Counted from the stretch's first letter, positions 16,056-23,292 are shown. The stretch: DNA of 24,124 bases from CAYGYG01 sp964354155 (GCA_964354155.1 CAYGYG010000040.1:1-24124); one strand, 5' to 3'. Program-made: numbers and translations. The notes: generated from the letters alone by a model not told the origin.

Positions 16056-16829
16056 CTACTTTTTGACTACATTCCCTTTGTAACCAAGTGAGTCGAGTTT
16101 CGTCAGGTAGTCTTTGGCTTGTTCCTGAGTCTTGAATTCTCCAACCCAGACTCGAAAGAACGTGTCCGGGCCGACCACAAATCTGGAGATGTCGCCGACC
16201 AGCCCTTTGCTCTTCAATTTCTCAATCTGGGATCGGGCATTGGCCTGGCTTCGAAAAGACCCGATCTGGATCGTAAAAGGCGCACCTTTCTCTTCAATCG
16301 GCTGTTTTTCTGACCGGAGCACCGCTTTGGCCCGGGCCGACCAAGGTGAATTGGGATAGGTCTCGACCAGTGATTTGAGAGTTATGATGCCATTCCGCTT
16401 GTCGCCGCTCCCCATGTACGCCAGCCCCAACCAGAAAAGCCCCTGATCCAGGACAATCGCGTCCGGGAACTTCTCGCCCAGCAGTATGAGGCGCTGGATG
16501 GCCCGGGCATATTCTTCGCGGGCAAAATCGGCCTTGGCCAGCTCAAGATACGCCTTGTCGCAGAAGCGTGAATCGTGGTAGTCGCTGACAATCTTGTCAT
16601 AGTAGAAAGCCGCCGATTCGGGCTCCGCGGCGAGTCGCGCCAGGTAGAAATAGAGTTCAGGGGTTCTTGGATCTTTGGCGTTCTTGCTCAGGATTTCCTG
16701 GAACGCCTTGCGCGCCTCATCAAATTTGAAATTGTTGAATAACTTGATCGCCTCATCGATTTCGTCACCGAAACTGAAGGCGCCGACAATCAGAAGTAGC
16801 GTACACGAACTTCGGATGGACCAAAGCAT
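16056..16829 (-). CDS. Periplasmic TPR protein with C-terminal SPOR domain
   Basis: The 257-residue protein has a signal peptide (about 1-20, SSCTLLLIVGAFSFG), then TPR-like helical repeats (about 23-165) of the YbgF/CpoB and BamD type, and a C-terminal SPOR domain (about 182-257: FTIQIGSFRSQANARSQIEK...FFRVWVGEFKTQEQAKDYL). SPOR domains bind peptidoglycan stripped of stem peptides, as found at division sites, so the protein probably acts at the septum or in envelope constriction. The start overlaps the end of lapB by 40 bp and lacks a clear Shine-Dalgarno, so translation may depend on the upstream gene. Confidence 0.88.
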   Translation of the reverse strand: MLWSIRSSCTLLLIVGAFSFGDEIDEAIKLFNNFKFDEARKAFQEILSKNAKDPRTPELYFYLARLAAEPESAAFYYDKIVSDYHDSRFCDKAYLELAKADFAREEYARAIQRLILLGEKFPDAIVLDQGLFWLGLAYMGSGDKRNGIITLKSLVETYPNSPWSARAKAVLRSEKQPIEEKGAPFTIQIGSFRSQANARSQIEKLKSKGLVGDISRFVVGPDTFFRVWVGEFKTQEQAKDYLTKLDSLGYKGNVVKK

Positions 16830-17908
16830 TTTTTGCAGAAAAAGGTTAACCCCGCATACTCATTGCCGCACCGCGTACAGTATAACTTAGGGGACAGCAT
16901 TTCGCTCGTTATCCGGTGGAGCCGCTCCGCCGCCTTCCCGCTTTCCTTTTCCTCGAGCGCTATTTCTACCAGCCTAAGCTGGGGGACGAGTGACTGAGGA
17001 TTGATATCGGCCAGTTTGTTGAGCACGTCGCGCGCTTCGCCGTAATCGTCCTTTTTCAAGAAAATCTCGACCAGGGCCAGCCCGACGGTCAAGCTCTTGG
17101 GGCTCTTGTTGAACATGCTCTTGTAGAGAGGCACCAACTCATCAAAGCGCCCCAGGTCAAAATAGACCTTTTCGAACTTGTCAAGCATCAGGCAGGCATA
17201 GGCCGGCGCCACTTCCAGTAATTTACCCCAGTGCTCGGCGGCCTTGTCCGGCTTGCCGTGGGCATTGGCATGGTCACCGAGATAATAGAGCGCGCTGGGG
17301 CAATTCGGCGCAAGCTTCAGCGCCTTCTTCAGATAGGTTAGGCCTTCTTTGTCATTCTCGCCCAGCACTCGCTTCCCCTGCTCGGCGTAGTAGGCCGCCA
17401 ACCGGGCGTACCGTTTATGACTTCGGGCCGCTTCCTCTTCCACCAGGGCTGCGTCCAGATAGTTCTCAGTCTCTTCGTAGATGCGGAGAATCAGCTCCCG
17501 GGCTTCAACGTTCTCCTTATCTATGTTGAGAATCTCCTTAAGAAAAGACACGGCGCGATTGAATCTTTTATCCGCAATGTAGTCGCGCGCCAACGAGAAA
17601 TAGACTTTCTTTTCCATTTCTTTGGTCAGGGCCGGACGCACGGTCAGGGTCTGATGAATCTGGACCGCTTTGTTGATTTCGTTCTTCATTCGGTAGAGGT
17701 CACCCAGGCGGATGTAGGCATCGACGTTTTCGGTGTCCTGCTGGACCGTCTCTTTGAGTTTTCTTATTGCCAGTTCGGTGTTGTCATCGACCAGGGCGGA
17801 AAGGGCGTCAAGGTAAGGAGCGTGTCCGGTCTTCTTCTCGCGTCGCTGCCTTAGCATGAGAAACATGACAATCGCAATGAGTATGAAAATCACGACCAGG
17901 TAGATCAT
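16790..17908 (-). CDS. lapB: LapB/YciM-like TPR membrane protein with rubredoxin-like zinc ribbon
   Basis: The 372-residue protein has the plan of LapB. A single N-terminal membrane helix (residues 2-20, then RQRREKK) is followed by TPR repeats through most of the length. The C-terminal metal-binding knuckle has C344-x2-C347 and C358-x2-C361 (YCTRCGNEY...FFCKKCFG). In E. coli LapB works with FtsH to set LpxC level and so lipopolysaccharide synthesis. The preceding gene encodes a LapA-domain protein with a 4-bp overlap, the same pair and order as in E. coli, which strengthens the call. GGAG lies 8 nt before the ATG. Confidence 0.88.
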   Translation of the reverse strand: MIYLVVIFILIAIVMFLMLRQRREKKTGHAPYLDALSALVDDNTELAIRKLKETVQQDTENVDAYIRLGDLYRMKNEINKAVQIHQTLTVRPALTKEMEKKVYFSLARDYIADKRFNRAVSFLKEILNIDKENVEARELILRIYEETENYLDAALVEEEAARSHKRYARLAAYYAEQGKRVLGENDKEGLTYLKKALKLAPNCPSALYYLGDHANAHGKPDKAAEHWGKLLEVAPAYACLMLDKFEKVYFDLGRFDELVPLYKSMFNKSPKSLTVGLALVEIFLKKDDYGEARDVLNKLADINPQSLVPQLRLVEIALEEKESGKAAERLHRITSEMLSPKLYCTRCGNEYAGLTFFCKKCFGPSEVRVRYF

Positions 17909-18207
17909 TGCTCGTTCTCCTCGGAGATCGGGTAGTTTCTCAAGGCATCAAGCTCTTTCTTCAAGTCCTCGTTGGTTTTGCGTTCGCGATGCAGCCGGCG
18001 CCGCAGTACGATTTCGTTAGCCACGGCGAAAACCAGCACGAAAACCATCCCGGCCAGGAAAGCATAGAAAATCACGACCACGACCGGAACATTGGCGTAT
18101 GCCTGGCCAAAGACGTGAATGTCAACCTGCGACTGGGCGTTAGTGACTGAGAATCCAACCAGGAGTCCAACGACCAGGATAACAAAGACAAGTGCGATAA
18201 ATCTCAT
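17905..18207 (-). CDS. lapA: LapA-domain (DUF1049) inner-membrane protein
   Basis: The 100-residue protein has two membrane helices (about 3-22 and 40-64) joined by a short loop, then a basic and acidic helix (RRRLHRERKTNEDLKKELDA) that is probably a cytoplasmic coiled coil. This is the LapA/YciS plan. Its TGA overlaps the lapB ATG. AGGAG lies 5 nt from its ATG, and a strong promoter lies directly upstream, making it the first gene of the operon. Confidence 0.88.
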   Translation of the reverse strand: MRFIALVFVILVVGLLVGFSVTNAQSQVDIHVFGQAYANVPVVVVIFYAFLAGMVFVLVFAVANEIVLRRRLHRERKTNEDLKKELDALRNYPISEENEQ

Positions 18208-18221
18208 TTTCTCTCCTACTG

Positions 18222-18249
18222 ATTCTATCTATTTTCCATTCAATGTCAA
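18222..18249 (-). promoter_or_regulatory. Sigma70-type promoter of the lapA-ymdB operon
   Basis: On the minus strand TTGACA (18249-18244) and TAGAAT (18227-18222) are separated by 16 bp. The start would be near 18215, inside the Shine-Dalgarno, leaving a leader of only about 8 nt. Confidence 0.65.
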
Positions 18250-18328
18250 CCGGTAATATGCCGGAGCCCGGGCGGACGTGAATCCCTGGGTTTTTCAGTC
18301 CGGAGCGAGACTTCGTCCATGCCTCCTG

Positions 18329-18380
18329 GTGTGCTGTCCCATAAATGACTTACATGTAAGAAGCTCATTGTATAGCACAC
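18329..18380 (+). repeat. Palindromic element A (52 bp)
   Basis: Terminal arms GTGTGCT (18329-18335) and AGCACAC (18374-18380) enclose a perfect 12-bp palindrome, CTTACATGTAAG (18349-18360). Its left part (GTGT..TGTCCC..AAAT..TTACAT) lines up with element B read on the other strand. Confidence 0.6.
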
Positions 18381-18477
18381 TGAAGGGGTGTGGGGAAGAA
18401 ACGTCCCCACGCTTTTGGGGTAACAGTGACCCAAAACGAAGTGAAGGGGAACGCCATAGGGGCGGAGCCCCTTTGGA

Positions 18478-18532
18478 AGTGTCGTGTCTTGTGAACAAGA
18501 CTAATGTAAATGAATTTGCGGGACACGACACT
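18478..18532 (-). repeat. Palindromic element B (55 bp), relative of A in opposite orientation
   Basis: Perfect 11-bp terminal arms: AGTGTCGTGTC (18478-18488) and GACACGACACT (18522-18532). An inner hairpin GTCTTGT-GA-ACAAGAC lies at 18485-18500. Read on the minus strand it begins AGTGTCGTGTCCC and contains AAAT and TTACAT at the same places as element A. Confidence 0.65.
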
Positions 18533-18650
18533 GGATGTCCGGGGGGTCCCGCCGTGATCTTCTTTCACTATTGTCCATGGTTGACCCGTCCAGGTTACCG
18601 GGCGGTGACGATCTGGTTCTTCTTCGGGATTCGGGTGTTTATCTGACCCT

Positions 18651-18707
18651 AGTGCCGCACCAACTCTCTTCACTCAAGAGTGCTTTGCCGCTTTGTGGTG
18701 CGGCACT
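18651..18707. repeat. Palindromic element C (57 bp)
   Basis: Perfect 12-bp terminal arms: AGTGCCGCACCA (18651-18662) and TGGTGCGGCACT (18696-18707). A CACTC-AA-GAGTG hairpin lies inside (18671-18682). Confidence 0.65.
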
Positions 18708-18776
18708 TCCGCTAGGGGGGTAAGCCCCCCTTCGGCGCTCGTCCTAAGCACCGGACTCGCTGAGCACCCCCCGGAC

Positions 18777-18798
18777 ATGGGGGAGCACTCTCCCCCAT
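18777..18798. repeat. Stable 9-bp hairpin between elements C and D
   Basis: ATGGGGGAG (18777-18785) and CTCCCCCAT (18790-18798) are perfect complements around a CACT loop. Confidence 0.6.
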
Positions 18799-18806
18799 AC
18801 ACCCTC

Positions 18807-18860
18807 AGTGCCCCTCGGCGAAGGTGAATACTATCGGCATCTATCAGTTAGAGGGGCACT
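18807..18860. repeat. Palindromic element D (54 bp)
   Basis: Perfect 10-bp terminal arms: AGTGCCCCTC (18807-18816) and GAGGGGCACT (18851-18860). Like B and C it begins AGTG and ends CACT, and it ends 9 nt before the EPS operator-like dyad. Confidence 0.65.
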
Positions 18861-18869
18861 AGTCAGAAA

Positions 18870-18889
18870 AATAGGGTAAATACCCTATT
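18870..18889. promoter_or_regulatory. Operator-like 20-bp dyad at the EPS promoter
   Basis: AATAGGGTA (18870-18878), two central A's, and TACCCTATT (18881-18889) form a perfect dyad. Its right edge overlaps the first two bases of the predicted -35 box of the EPS operon, the usual place for a repressor site. The regulator is not in the window. Confidence 0.55.
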
Positions 18890-18915
18890 GCGTACTCTGG
18901 TCTGGTGTGTATACT
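18888..18915 (+). promoter_or_regulatory. Sigma70-type promoter of the EPS operon
   Basis: TTGCGT (18888-18893) and TATACT (18910-18915) are spaced by 16 bp. Transcription would start near 18922, so an upstream GTG at 18905 could not be the start codon and the first usable ATG in frame is at 18989. Confidence 0.55.
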
Positions 18916-18988
18916 CGCCGGTTGGCCCCGTTGGTCGTTGGACTTAAAAGACTTGACTAATGAGGAGCTTCGAGATACAATTGGCCGC

Positions 18989-19681
18989 ATGGTTGACATT
19001 CATGCCCATATCTTGCCGGGGATAGATGACGGACTGCAAAGCTGGACCGAACTGGCAACCGTCGGAGACAGCGCGAGTCGGCATGGAATCAAGAGTATCA
19101 CGGCGACGCCCCATGTATCAAACGGCCAAATCGATTCGGCATCGATTCACCGGGTGCTGAGCGAAGGCCGAAAGCGGGTCAGTATTGAACTATGTTATGG
19201 AGCAGAGGTCAGCATTCTCTGGGCTTTCGACAAAACGTGTGCTGTGTTGCGCGATTTTACCCTGAATGGTAATGGGCGGACACTTCTGGTCGAACTGCCT
19301 TATACCGGACCGGTTCTGGCGGCCGAGGAATTCTTCCGCCGGCTTCGGGCTGACGGTCTTATTCCGATCATTTCCCACATCGAACGGTATCCCTACTTGT
19401 CGATCGCCGACTGTCATAAGCTGCACGACCAGGCAGTCTTTTTCCAGGCCAACCTCGGTAGTTTCTTCGGGCAGTACGGCGCACCGGCGCGCCGGCAGGC
19501 TTATTCCCTGCTCCAAGACCGACTCATCTCGGTCCTGGCCAGTGATCTTCATTCTTCAACCGATTATGAGAGATTGCTGCCGAACCTCGCCCAACTTGAA
19601 AAAGAAACCTCGTCGGCCCAGCTGGGCCGACTGCTCGAGGAGAATCCAGGTCGAGCCCTTAAGGGTGACGAGCTGGTCTAG
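18989..19681 (+). CDS. CpsB/YwqE-type PHP-domain tyrosine-protein phosphatase
   Basis: The protein is 230 residues from the ATG at 18989, which directly precedes the family's usual opening (MVDIHAHILPGIDDG). It belongs to the manganese-dependent PHP phosphatases that dephosphorylate BY-kinases in capsule operons. Metal-ligand motifs are visible in order: H5/H7 in DIHAH, IDDG, TPH, the Glu in YGAEV, SHIERYPYL and ASDLHS. Length is near the family's usual 240-255. The open frame reaches back to a GTG at 18905, but that lies inside the promoter. GAGGAG is 21 nt before the ATG, which is far. Its likely substrate is the tyrosine-rich tail of the kinase encoded three genes downstream. Confidence 0.88.
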   Translation: MVDIHAHILPGIDDGLQSWTELATVGDSASRHGIKSITATPHVSNGQIDSASIHRVLSEGRKRVSIELCYGAEVSILWAFDKTCAVLRDFTLNGNGRTLLVELPYTGPVLAAEEFFRRLRADGLIPIISHIERYPYLSIADCHKLHDQAVFFQANLGSFFGQYGAPARRQAYSLLQDRLISVLASDLHSSTDYERLLPNLAQLEKETSSAQLGRLLEENPGRALKGDELV

Positions 19682-19684
19682 GTT

Positions 19685-20098
19685 ATGGATAAAAGAAAAC
19701 TGGTTTCGACCATCGACAATATCAGCAAAAATGTCTCGCTCATCCAGGAGATCCTCAAGACCGGCGACGAGGCGCTGCTCTCCAGTCCCAAGCGGATTGA
19801 CCGAGCCAAGTATTTCTTCGTATCGGCGATTCAATCACTCCTTAACCTGTGCAACGACTACATTGATAACAAGGACTGGCGGCAGCCAATCAACGCCATG
19901 GATGTCTTTATCGTGCTAGCGGAGAATGACGTGATTTCCAACGAAGAAGTGCCCCGCTTGAAGAAAGCGGTCGTTTCGATCAGCACGCTGAATCGAGGGT
20001 CCAACCACGACACGTTGGCCTTGATGCGGGAATGTCTGCGCGGGATAGAACACTGTGTTGCTGCATACAAGGTGTTGATCCAAACCGGAGACCTGTAG
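19685..20098 (+). CDS. HepT/DUF86-like HEPN helical protein, degenerate active site
   Basis: The 137-residue all-helical protein follows the HepT plan: an N-terminal helix pair (VSTIDNISKNVSLIQEIL), the ALLSSPKRIDRAKYFFVSAI segment followed by QSLLNLCNDYI, then an ENDVISNEEVPRLKKAV segment and a last helix (LRGIEHCVAAYKVLI). In HepT toxins the segment after LKK reads like RNxLVHxY and forms the RNase site. Here it is VVSISTLNRGSNHDT, with no proper R-x4-6-H-x-Y. No MNT-type antitoxin gene is adjacent. It lies 3 bp after the phosphatase stop and directly before the exporter ATG, so it seems part of the EPS operon rather than a toxin module. Its role is unknown. Confidence 0.75.
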   Translation: MDKRKLVSTIDNISKNVSLIQEILKTGDEALLSSPKRIDRAKYFFVSAIQSLLNLCNDYIDNKDWRQPINAMDVFIVLAENDVISNEEVPRLKKAVVSISTLNRGSNHDTLALMRECLRGIEHCVAAYKVLIQTGDL

Positions 20099-20683
20099 AT
20101 GGTTCTGCTCGCGGCACTCTTATTGGTGACCACCCTGCCCCAATCAGCCCTCGTGCCCATGGATCTGGTCGAAGTCAACATCTGGCGCCAACCAGACCTT
20201 TCCGGGAAATTCTACGTAGACCCTGATACATCATTAAAGCTGCCGCTTCTGGGGCGGATTGAACTGAAGGGGAAAGCGCTCGACAGCCTGCGGATTGAGC
20301 TTCTCAACCTATATCGGAACTACTTAGGCGAAGCCTTCCTGACGGTCAATTTCTACTACCGGATCAGCATCCTCGGCGAGGTCCGTCGGCCCGGCATCTA
20401 CTATGTCCTGTCCAATGACTTGATTCCCCACCTGCTTGCATCGGCCGAAGGCGTGACCGAGAGGGGAAACCTGCATCGTGTCCGGGTTCTCAGCGTCGGA
20501 CGAGAGCGGAAGGTCGATGTTGAGAGGATTTTGAAGAAAGGGAAGTCGGTGCAGGAACTGGAAGTGCGGCCCGGCGATCTGGTGATTGTGCCGCGCCGGC
20601 AGGGGCCGTCATGGCAGGAGACGGCGATTATCGTATCCGCCGCTTCGCTCGCCATTAACATCTACGTAGCCTTTGTCAAATGA
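20099..20683 (+). CDS. Polysaccharide export protein, OPX/Wza family (short form)
   Basis: The 194-residue protein starts immediately after the previous stop, with GGAG 8 nt upstream. Residues 1-18 are a signal peptide without a lipobox Cys. Residues about 20-88 are a polysaccharide export domain (VPMDLVEVNIW, then DPDTSLKLPLLGRI). Residues about 90-165 are an SLBB-type domain (ISILGEVRRPGIYYVLSN, then LEVRPGDLVIVPRR). A C-terminal hydrophobic segment (about 172-192) may be a membrane helix. It is about half the length of Wza and lacks the large barrel-forming C-terminus, so it may be a short periplasmic OPX protein that needs a separate outer-membrane partner. Its stop overlaps the kinase ATG by 4 bp. 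Confidence 0.9.
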   Translation: MVLLAALLLVTTLPQSALVPMDLVEVNIWRQPDLSGKFYVDPDTSLKLPLLGRIELKGKALDSLRIELLNLYRNYLGEAFLTVNFYYRISILGEVRRPGIYYVLSNDLIPHLLASAEGVTERGNLHRVRVLSVGRERKVDVERILKKGKSVQELEVRPGDLVIVPRRQGPSWQETAIIVSAASLAINIYVAFVK

Positions 20684-23085
20684 ACAACTACCGGCCGTCG
20701 GGCGAAAAAAACGAACCCACGCTGCAGGACTACCTTGACGTTATCTATCAACACCGCCTTCTTATCGGCTTGGTTTTCCTGGTTACAGTTCTTTCCAGCC
20801 TCTATTTCAGCCTGCGCAGTCCCCGGATCTATGAGTCCGACGTTACCTTCCGTTTGGCCCTGAAGCGCGCCAAGTCGACTATCTTCTCTGATTTAACTCC
20901 GGCCAGCTTCTACTACATTGACCTCATCGAAAGCGAAATCGAAGTCCTTAGAAGCCGGACTATTGCCAAGTCGGTTGCCCAAAAACTAGCCCTGAATTTC
21001 GTGCCCGCGGGCAACGCCCATCACCTATTTGATTCGGTGGCGGTCGATCCGCACGCCGGCAATGGAATATTCGAAGTAGTGCTGCACGGCGATAGTTTTA
21101 TCGTTCGTGATAAGGAGAAGAGGATTATCGGCCGGGGCGGCTTCGGCACGTTCGTCCACTGCCCGGGGGTCGCCTCGTTCGTCTTCCGGCGGCCCAACCA
21201 CCGCGGCGACCGGTCTGTGATCGACTTCGCGGTAAGCAACCTCAGCGGGGCGGCCGAGGACCTGCGCAAGTCGATCAAAGTGATGCAAATCAAGAAGACT
21301 GATCTCGTTTCGCTCAAAGCCCAGTCGCGCAACCCGGTTCAGGCCGCGAAGATCGCCAACGCCATGGCCGACGCCTATATCGAATATTCCCTGCTTTCCC
21401 TGCGTGAGGAAGCCCGCAGTTCCAAGGTCTTTATCGAGGATCAGATCCGCGCCTTCGGTGCCGAGCTCGCCTCGGCCGAGGAGAAGCTCAAAAGCTACAA
21501 AGAGCGTTCCGGCATCTTCTTGCTCGATGAGTCCGCCCGGGAGATGATTGATGCCCTGGCGAAGTTTGACGCCGACTTGGCCCAGACTCAGGTCGAGATC
21601 GAGGAGGTAAAAAGCCGGCTTTCGAGCCTGGAGAAGGAACTCCAGGGCGATGCGCGTGTTTTCGGTATGTATAAGAATATCGCTTCGTTCCCCACCATCG
21701 CCAACAGTCCGCTCGTCACCTCGCTGAAGGCACGACTCAAGACCCTTGAAATGCAGCGGCAAACCGCGGCCACCCCTGAGGAGCTCGCCCGGATTGACGC
21801 CCAGACGAAGGAAGTCAATCAGCAGATTCAGAATGCGGTCAATCAGATCGTAAGAGTCGGGCCGCCCAGTTCCGACCCCATTCTCCAATCGATCATCAAC
21901 AAGGTGATCGAAAGCGAAACTCAGCTGTTGGCGCTGCAGAGCAAGTTTGAGGCCCTGACTCAGGTGATCGATGAGTTCAACGCCAAGCTCTCCCGTTTGC
22001 CCAGGGCCGAAGTTGAGTTGGCTCAACTCTCGCGGCAGAAAAAGGCCAATGAAGAGATCTATAACATGCTCCTTGCCAAACTCGAGGAAGCCAAGATCTC
22101 CGAGGCCCGCGAGATCGGCGAAGCCAAGATAATCGACCTGGCCAGTCCGGCCCTGCATCCGGTCAGCCCCAAGCGAAGACAGAATCTCATTCTCGGCACA
22201 ATCCTGGGGCTTATTCTGGGAATTGGCGCCGCCTTCATCTTCGAATACCTTGATACTTCGATTCGTGATCCCAAGGACGTAGAGTCGATAACCGGACGCC
22301 CGGTGCTGGCCAGCATTCCGATCATTCATATAAAAGGTTCCCGCACCAGCGATGAGGTCGCCCGAATCGAGGCCCGCTTCATTACCCACCTCAATCCTCG
22401 TTCCTCGGTAGCGGAGGCCTATCGCATACTGCGTACCAATGTTGCTTTTACGTCGATCAAGAGCCCGGTATGCTCCATCGTCGTTTCCAGCAGCATCCCC
22501 CAGGAGGGTAAGTCGACGGTGATCGGCAATCTCGCCATCACTTTTGCTCAGATGGGTAACCGGGTTCTGATTGTCGATACCGACCTGCGTAAACCGGTAT
22601 TCAACAAGATCTTCAAGGACCGCCCGGTTAAAGGCCTTTCCGATGTACTGGTCGGCCGGGAAAAACTCAAAGATGCCCTCATCAAGACCAATATCGAGAA
22701 TCTCGACTTGCTGCCCAGCGGTACCCTGCCGCCGAACCCCAGTGAGTTGCTGGGCTCAGCCAAGATGAAGGCCCTGATCGAGGAATTGAAGGGTCAGTAT
22801 GAATATCTATTCTTCGATGCCCCGCCGGTCCTGGGCGTAGCCGATGCATCCATTTTGGGCAGTCTGTGCGATGGATTGCTTTTTGTCGTCTGGTTCGGCC
22901 GAACCGGTCGTGATCTGGTTATCGAATCGATGAAGGTCCTTGAGAACGCCAATACCCGGGTGTTAGGCGTGGTCTTAAACGGGGTCGATATTGGCCGGCG
23001 CTACCGGTCCCGGTATTATTACTATCATTATTACCACAAGTACTACGACGATTCCTCCCGCAAAAAACTCGCCGGCGATGCGTGA
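20680..23085 (+). CDS. Wzc-like polysaccharide co-polymerase and BY-type tyrosine autokinase
   Basis: The 801-residue protein joins a Wzz domain with a tyrosine kinase. The first membrane helix is about 24-45; a long periplasmic region with coiled coil (about 240-460) follows; the second helix is about 503-525 (LILGTILGLILGIGAAFIFE). The cytoplasmic kinase has Walker A at IPQEGKST (K611), Walker A' at LIVDTDLRKP (D633, D635) and Walker B at LFFDAPPV (D713). The tail from 773 has nine tyrosines in 15 residues (RYRSRYYYYHYYHKYY), the expected autophosphorylation cluster. By family knowledge, cycling between kinase and the PHP phosphatase controls polymer length and export. The stop is only 20 bp from the first rRNA -35 box, with no terminator. 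Confidence 0.95.
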   Translation: MNNYRPSGEKNEPTLQDYLDVIYQHRLLIGLVFLVTVLSSLYFSLRSPRIYESDVTFRLALKRAKSTIFSDLTPASFYYIDLIESEIEVLRSRTIAKSVAQKLALNFVPAGNAHHLFDSVAVDPHAGNGIFEVVLHGDSFIVRDKEKRIIGRGGFGTFVHCPGVASFVFRRPNHRGDRSVIDFAVSNLSGAAEDLRKSIKVMQIKKTDLVSLKAQSRNPVQAAKIANAMADAYIEYSLLSLREEARSSKVFIEDQIRAFGAELASAEEKLKSYKERSGIFLLDESAREMIDALAKFDADLAQTQVEIEEVKSRLSSLEKELQGDARVFGMYKNIASFPTIANSPLVTSLKARLKTLEMQRQTAATPEELARIDAQTKEVNQQIQNAVNQIVRVGPPSSDPILQSIINKVIESETQLLALQSKFEALTQVIDEFNAKLSRLPRAEVELAQLSRQKKANEEIYNMLLAKLEEAKISEAREIGEAKIIDLASPALHPVSPKRRQNLILGTILGLILGIGAAFIFEYLDTSIRDPKDVESITGRPVLASIPIIHIKGSRTSDEVARIEARFITHLNPRSSVAEAYRILRTNVAFTSIKSPVCSIVVSSSIPQEGKSTVIGNLAITFAQMGNRVLIVDTDLRKPVFNKIFKDRPVKGLSDVLVGREKLKDALIKTNIENLDLLPSGTLPPNPSELLGSAKMKALIEELKGQYEYLFFDAPPVLGVADASILGSLCDGLLFVVWFGRTGRDLVIESMKVLENANTRVLGVVLNGVDIGRRYRSRYYYYHYYHKYYDDSSRKKLAGDA

Positions 23086-23092
23086 AATCTGC

Positions 23093-23111
23093 CAATAAGT
23101 TATCGTTGACA
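23093..23111 (+). promoter_or_regulatory. Upstream box CAATAAGTT of the rRNA promoter pair
   Basis: CAATAAGTT occurs at 23093-23101 and again at 23142-23150, each exactly 4 nt before a TTGACA. The two promoters are therefore a 49-bp duplication or share a recognition element. Confidence 0.6.
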
Positions 23112-23133
23112 AATCCGCGTTCCCGGATATGCT
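23106..23133 (+). promoter_or_regulatory. rRNA promoter P1
   Basis: TTGACA (23106-23111), 16 bp, TATGCT (23128-23133). Confidence 0.7.
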
Positions 23134-23154
23134 TGAATAGTCAATAAGTTGTTC

Positions 23155-23182
23155 TTGACAGAAGCTGGAATCTGGTTATTAT
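23155..23182 (+). promoter_or_regulatory. rRNA promoter P2
   Basis: TTGACA (23155-23160), 16 bp, TATTAT (23177-23182). It lies 49 bp downstream of P1 and is stronger by consensus in the -10 box. Confidence 0.75.
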
Positions 23183-23195
23183 TTGTTCTCTTTGA

Positions 23196-23292
23196 GTCGG
23201 TTCATACCGACAAGGTCCGTTCTTTGAAAAATTGCACTATTAAGCACCAAGGTTATGGGTCCTCAGATTAACTCACAAGGGTAAACCTTTTT

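Larger units (their letters stand above)
18250..18869. other. Long hairpin-rich noncoding region
   Basis: I find no credible protein gene; the open frames cross palindromes and have no family features. The stretch is almost continuous hairpins: four elements of 52-57 bp (listed separately) and, between them, GTGGGGA/TCCCCAC (18390-18410), TTTTGGG/CCCAAAA (18413-18436), AAGGGG/CCCCTT (18444-18473), GGGGGG/CCCCCC (18715-18730) and ATGGGGGAG/CTCCCCCAT (18777-18798). It could be a cluster of small mobile palindromes or a structured RNA. Confidence 0.6.

Noticed and set aside
18278..18646. 122-codon frame in the hairpin region
   Set aside because: It runs through palindromes A and B, has no ribosome binding site and its translation shows no domain or normal composition.
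18250..18869. CRISPR array
   Set aside because: The repeats are inverted, unequal in sequence and not regularly spaced; no cas genes are present.
18905..18988. 28-residue N-terminal extension of the PHP phosphatase from GTG 18905
   Set aside because: The GTG lies within the predicted promoter and the family starts at the HAHILPGIDDG segment.
19685..20098. Active HepT-MNT toxin-antitoxin module
   Set aside because: No nucleotidyltransferase antitoxin is adjacent and the RNase motif is not preserved.
21025..22389. 454-codon open frame on the minus strand across the BY-kinase gene
   Set aside because: It is fully antisense to a gene with intact kinase motifs; long antisense frames arise from the codon bias of GC-rich genes. 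It shows no family motif.
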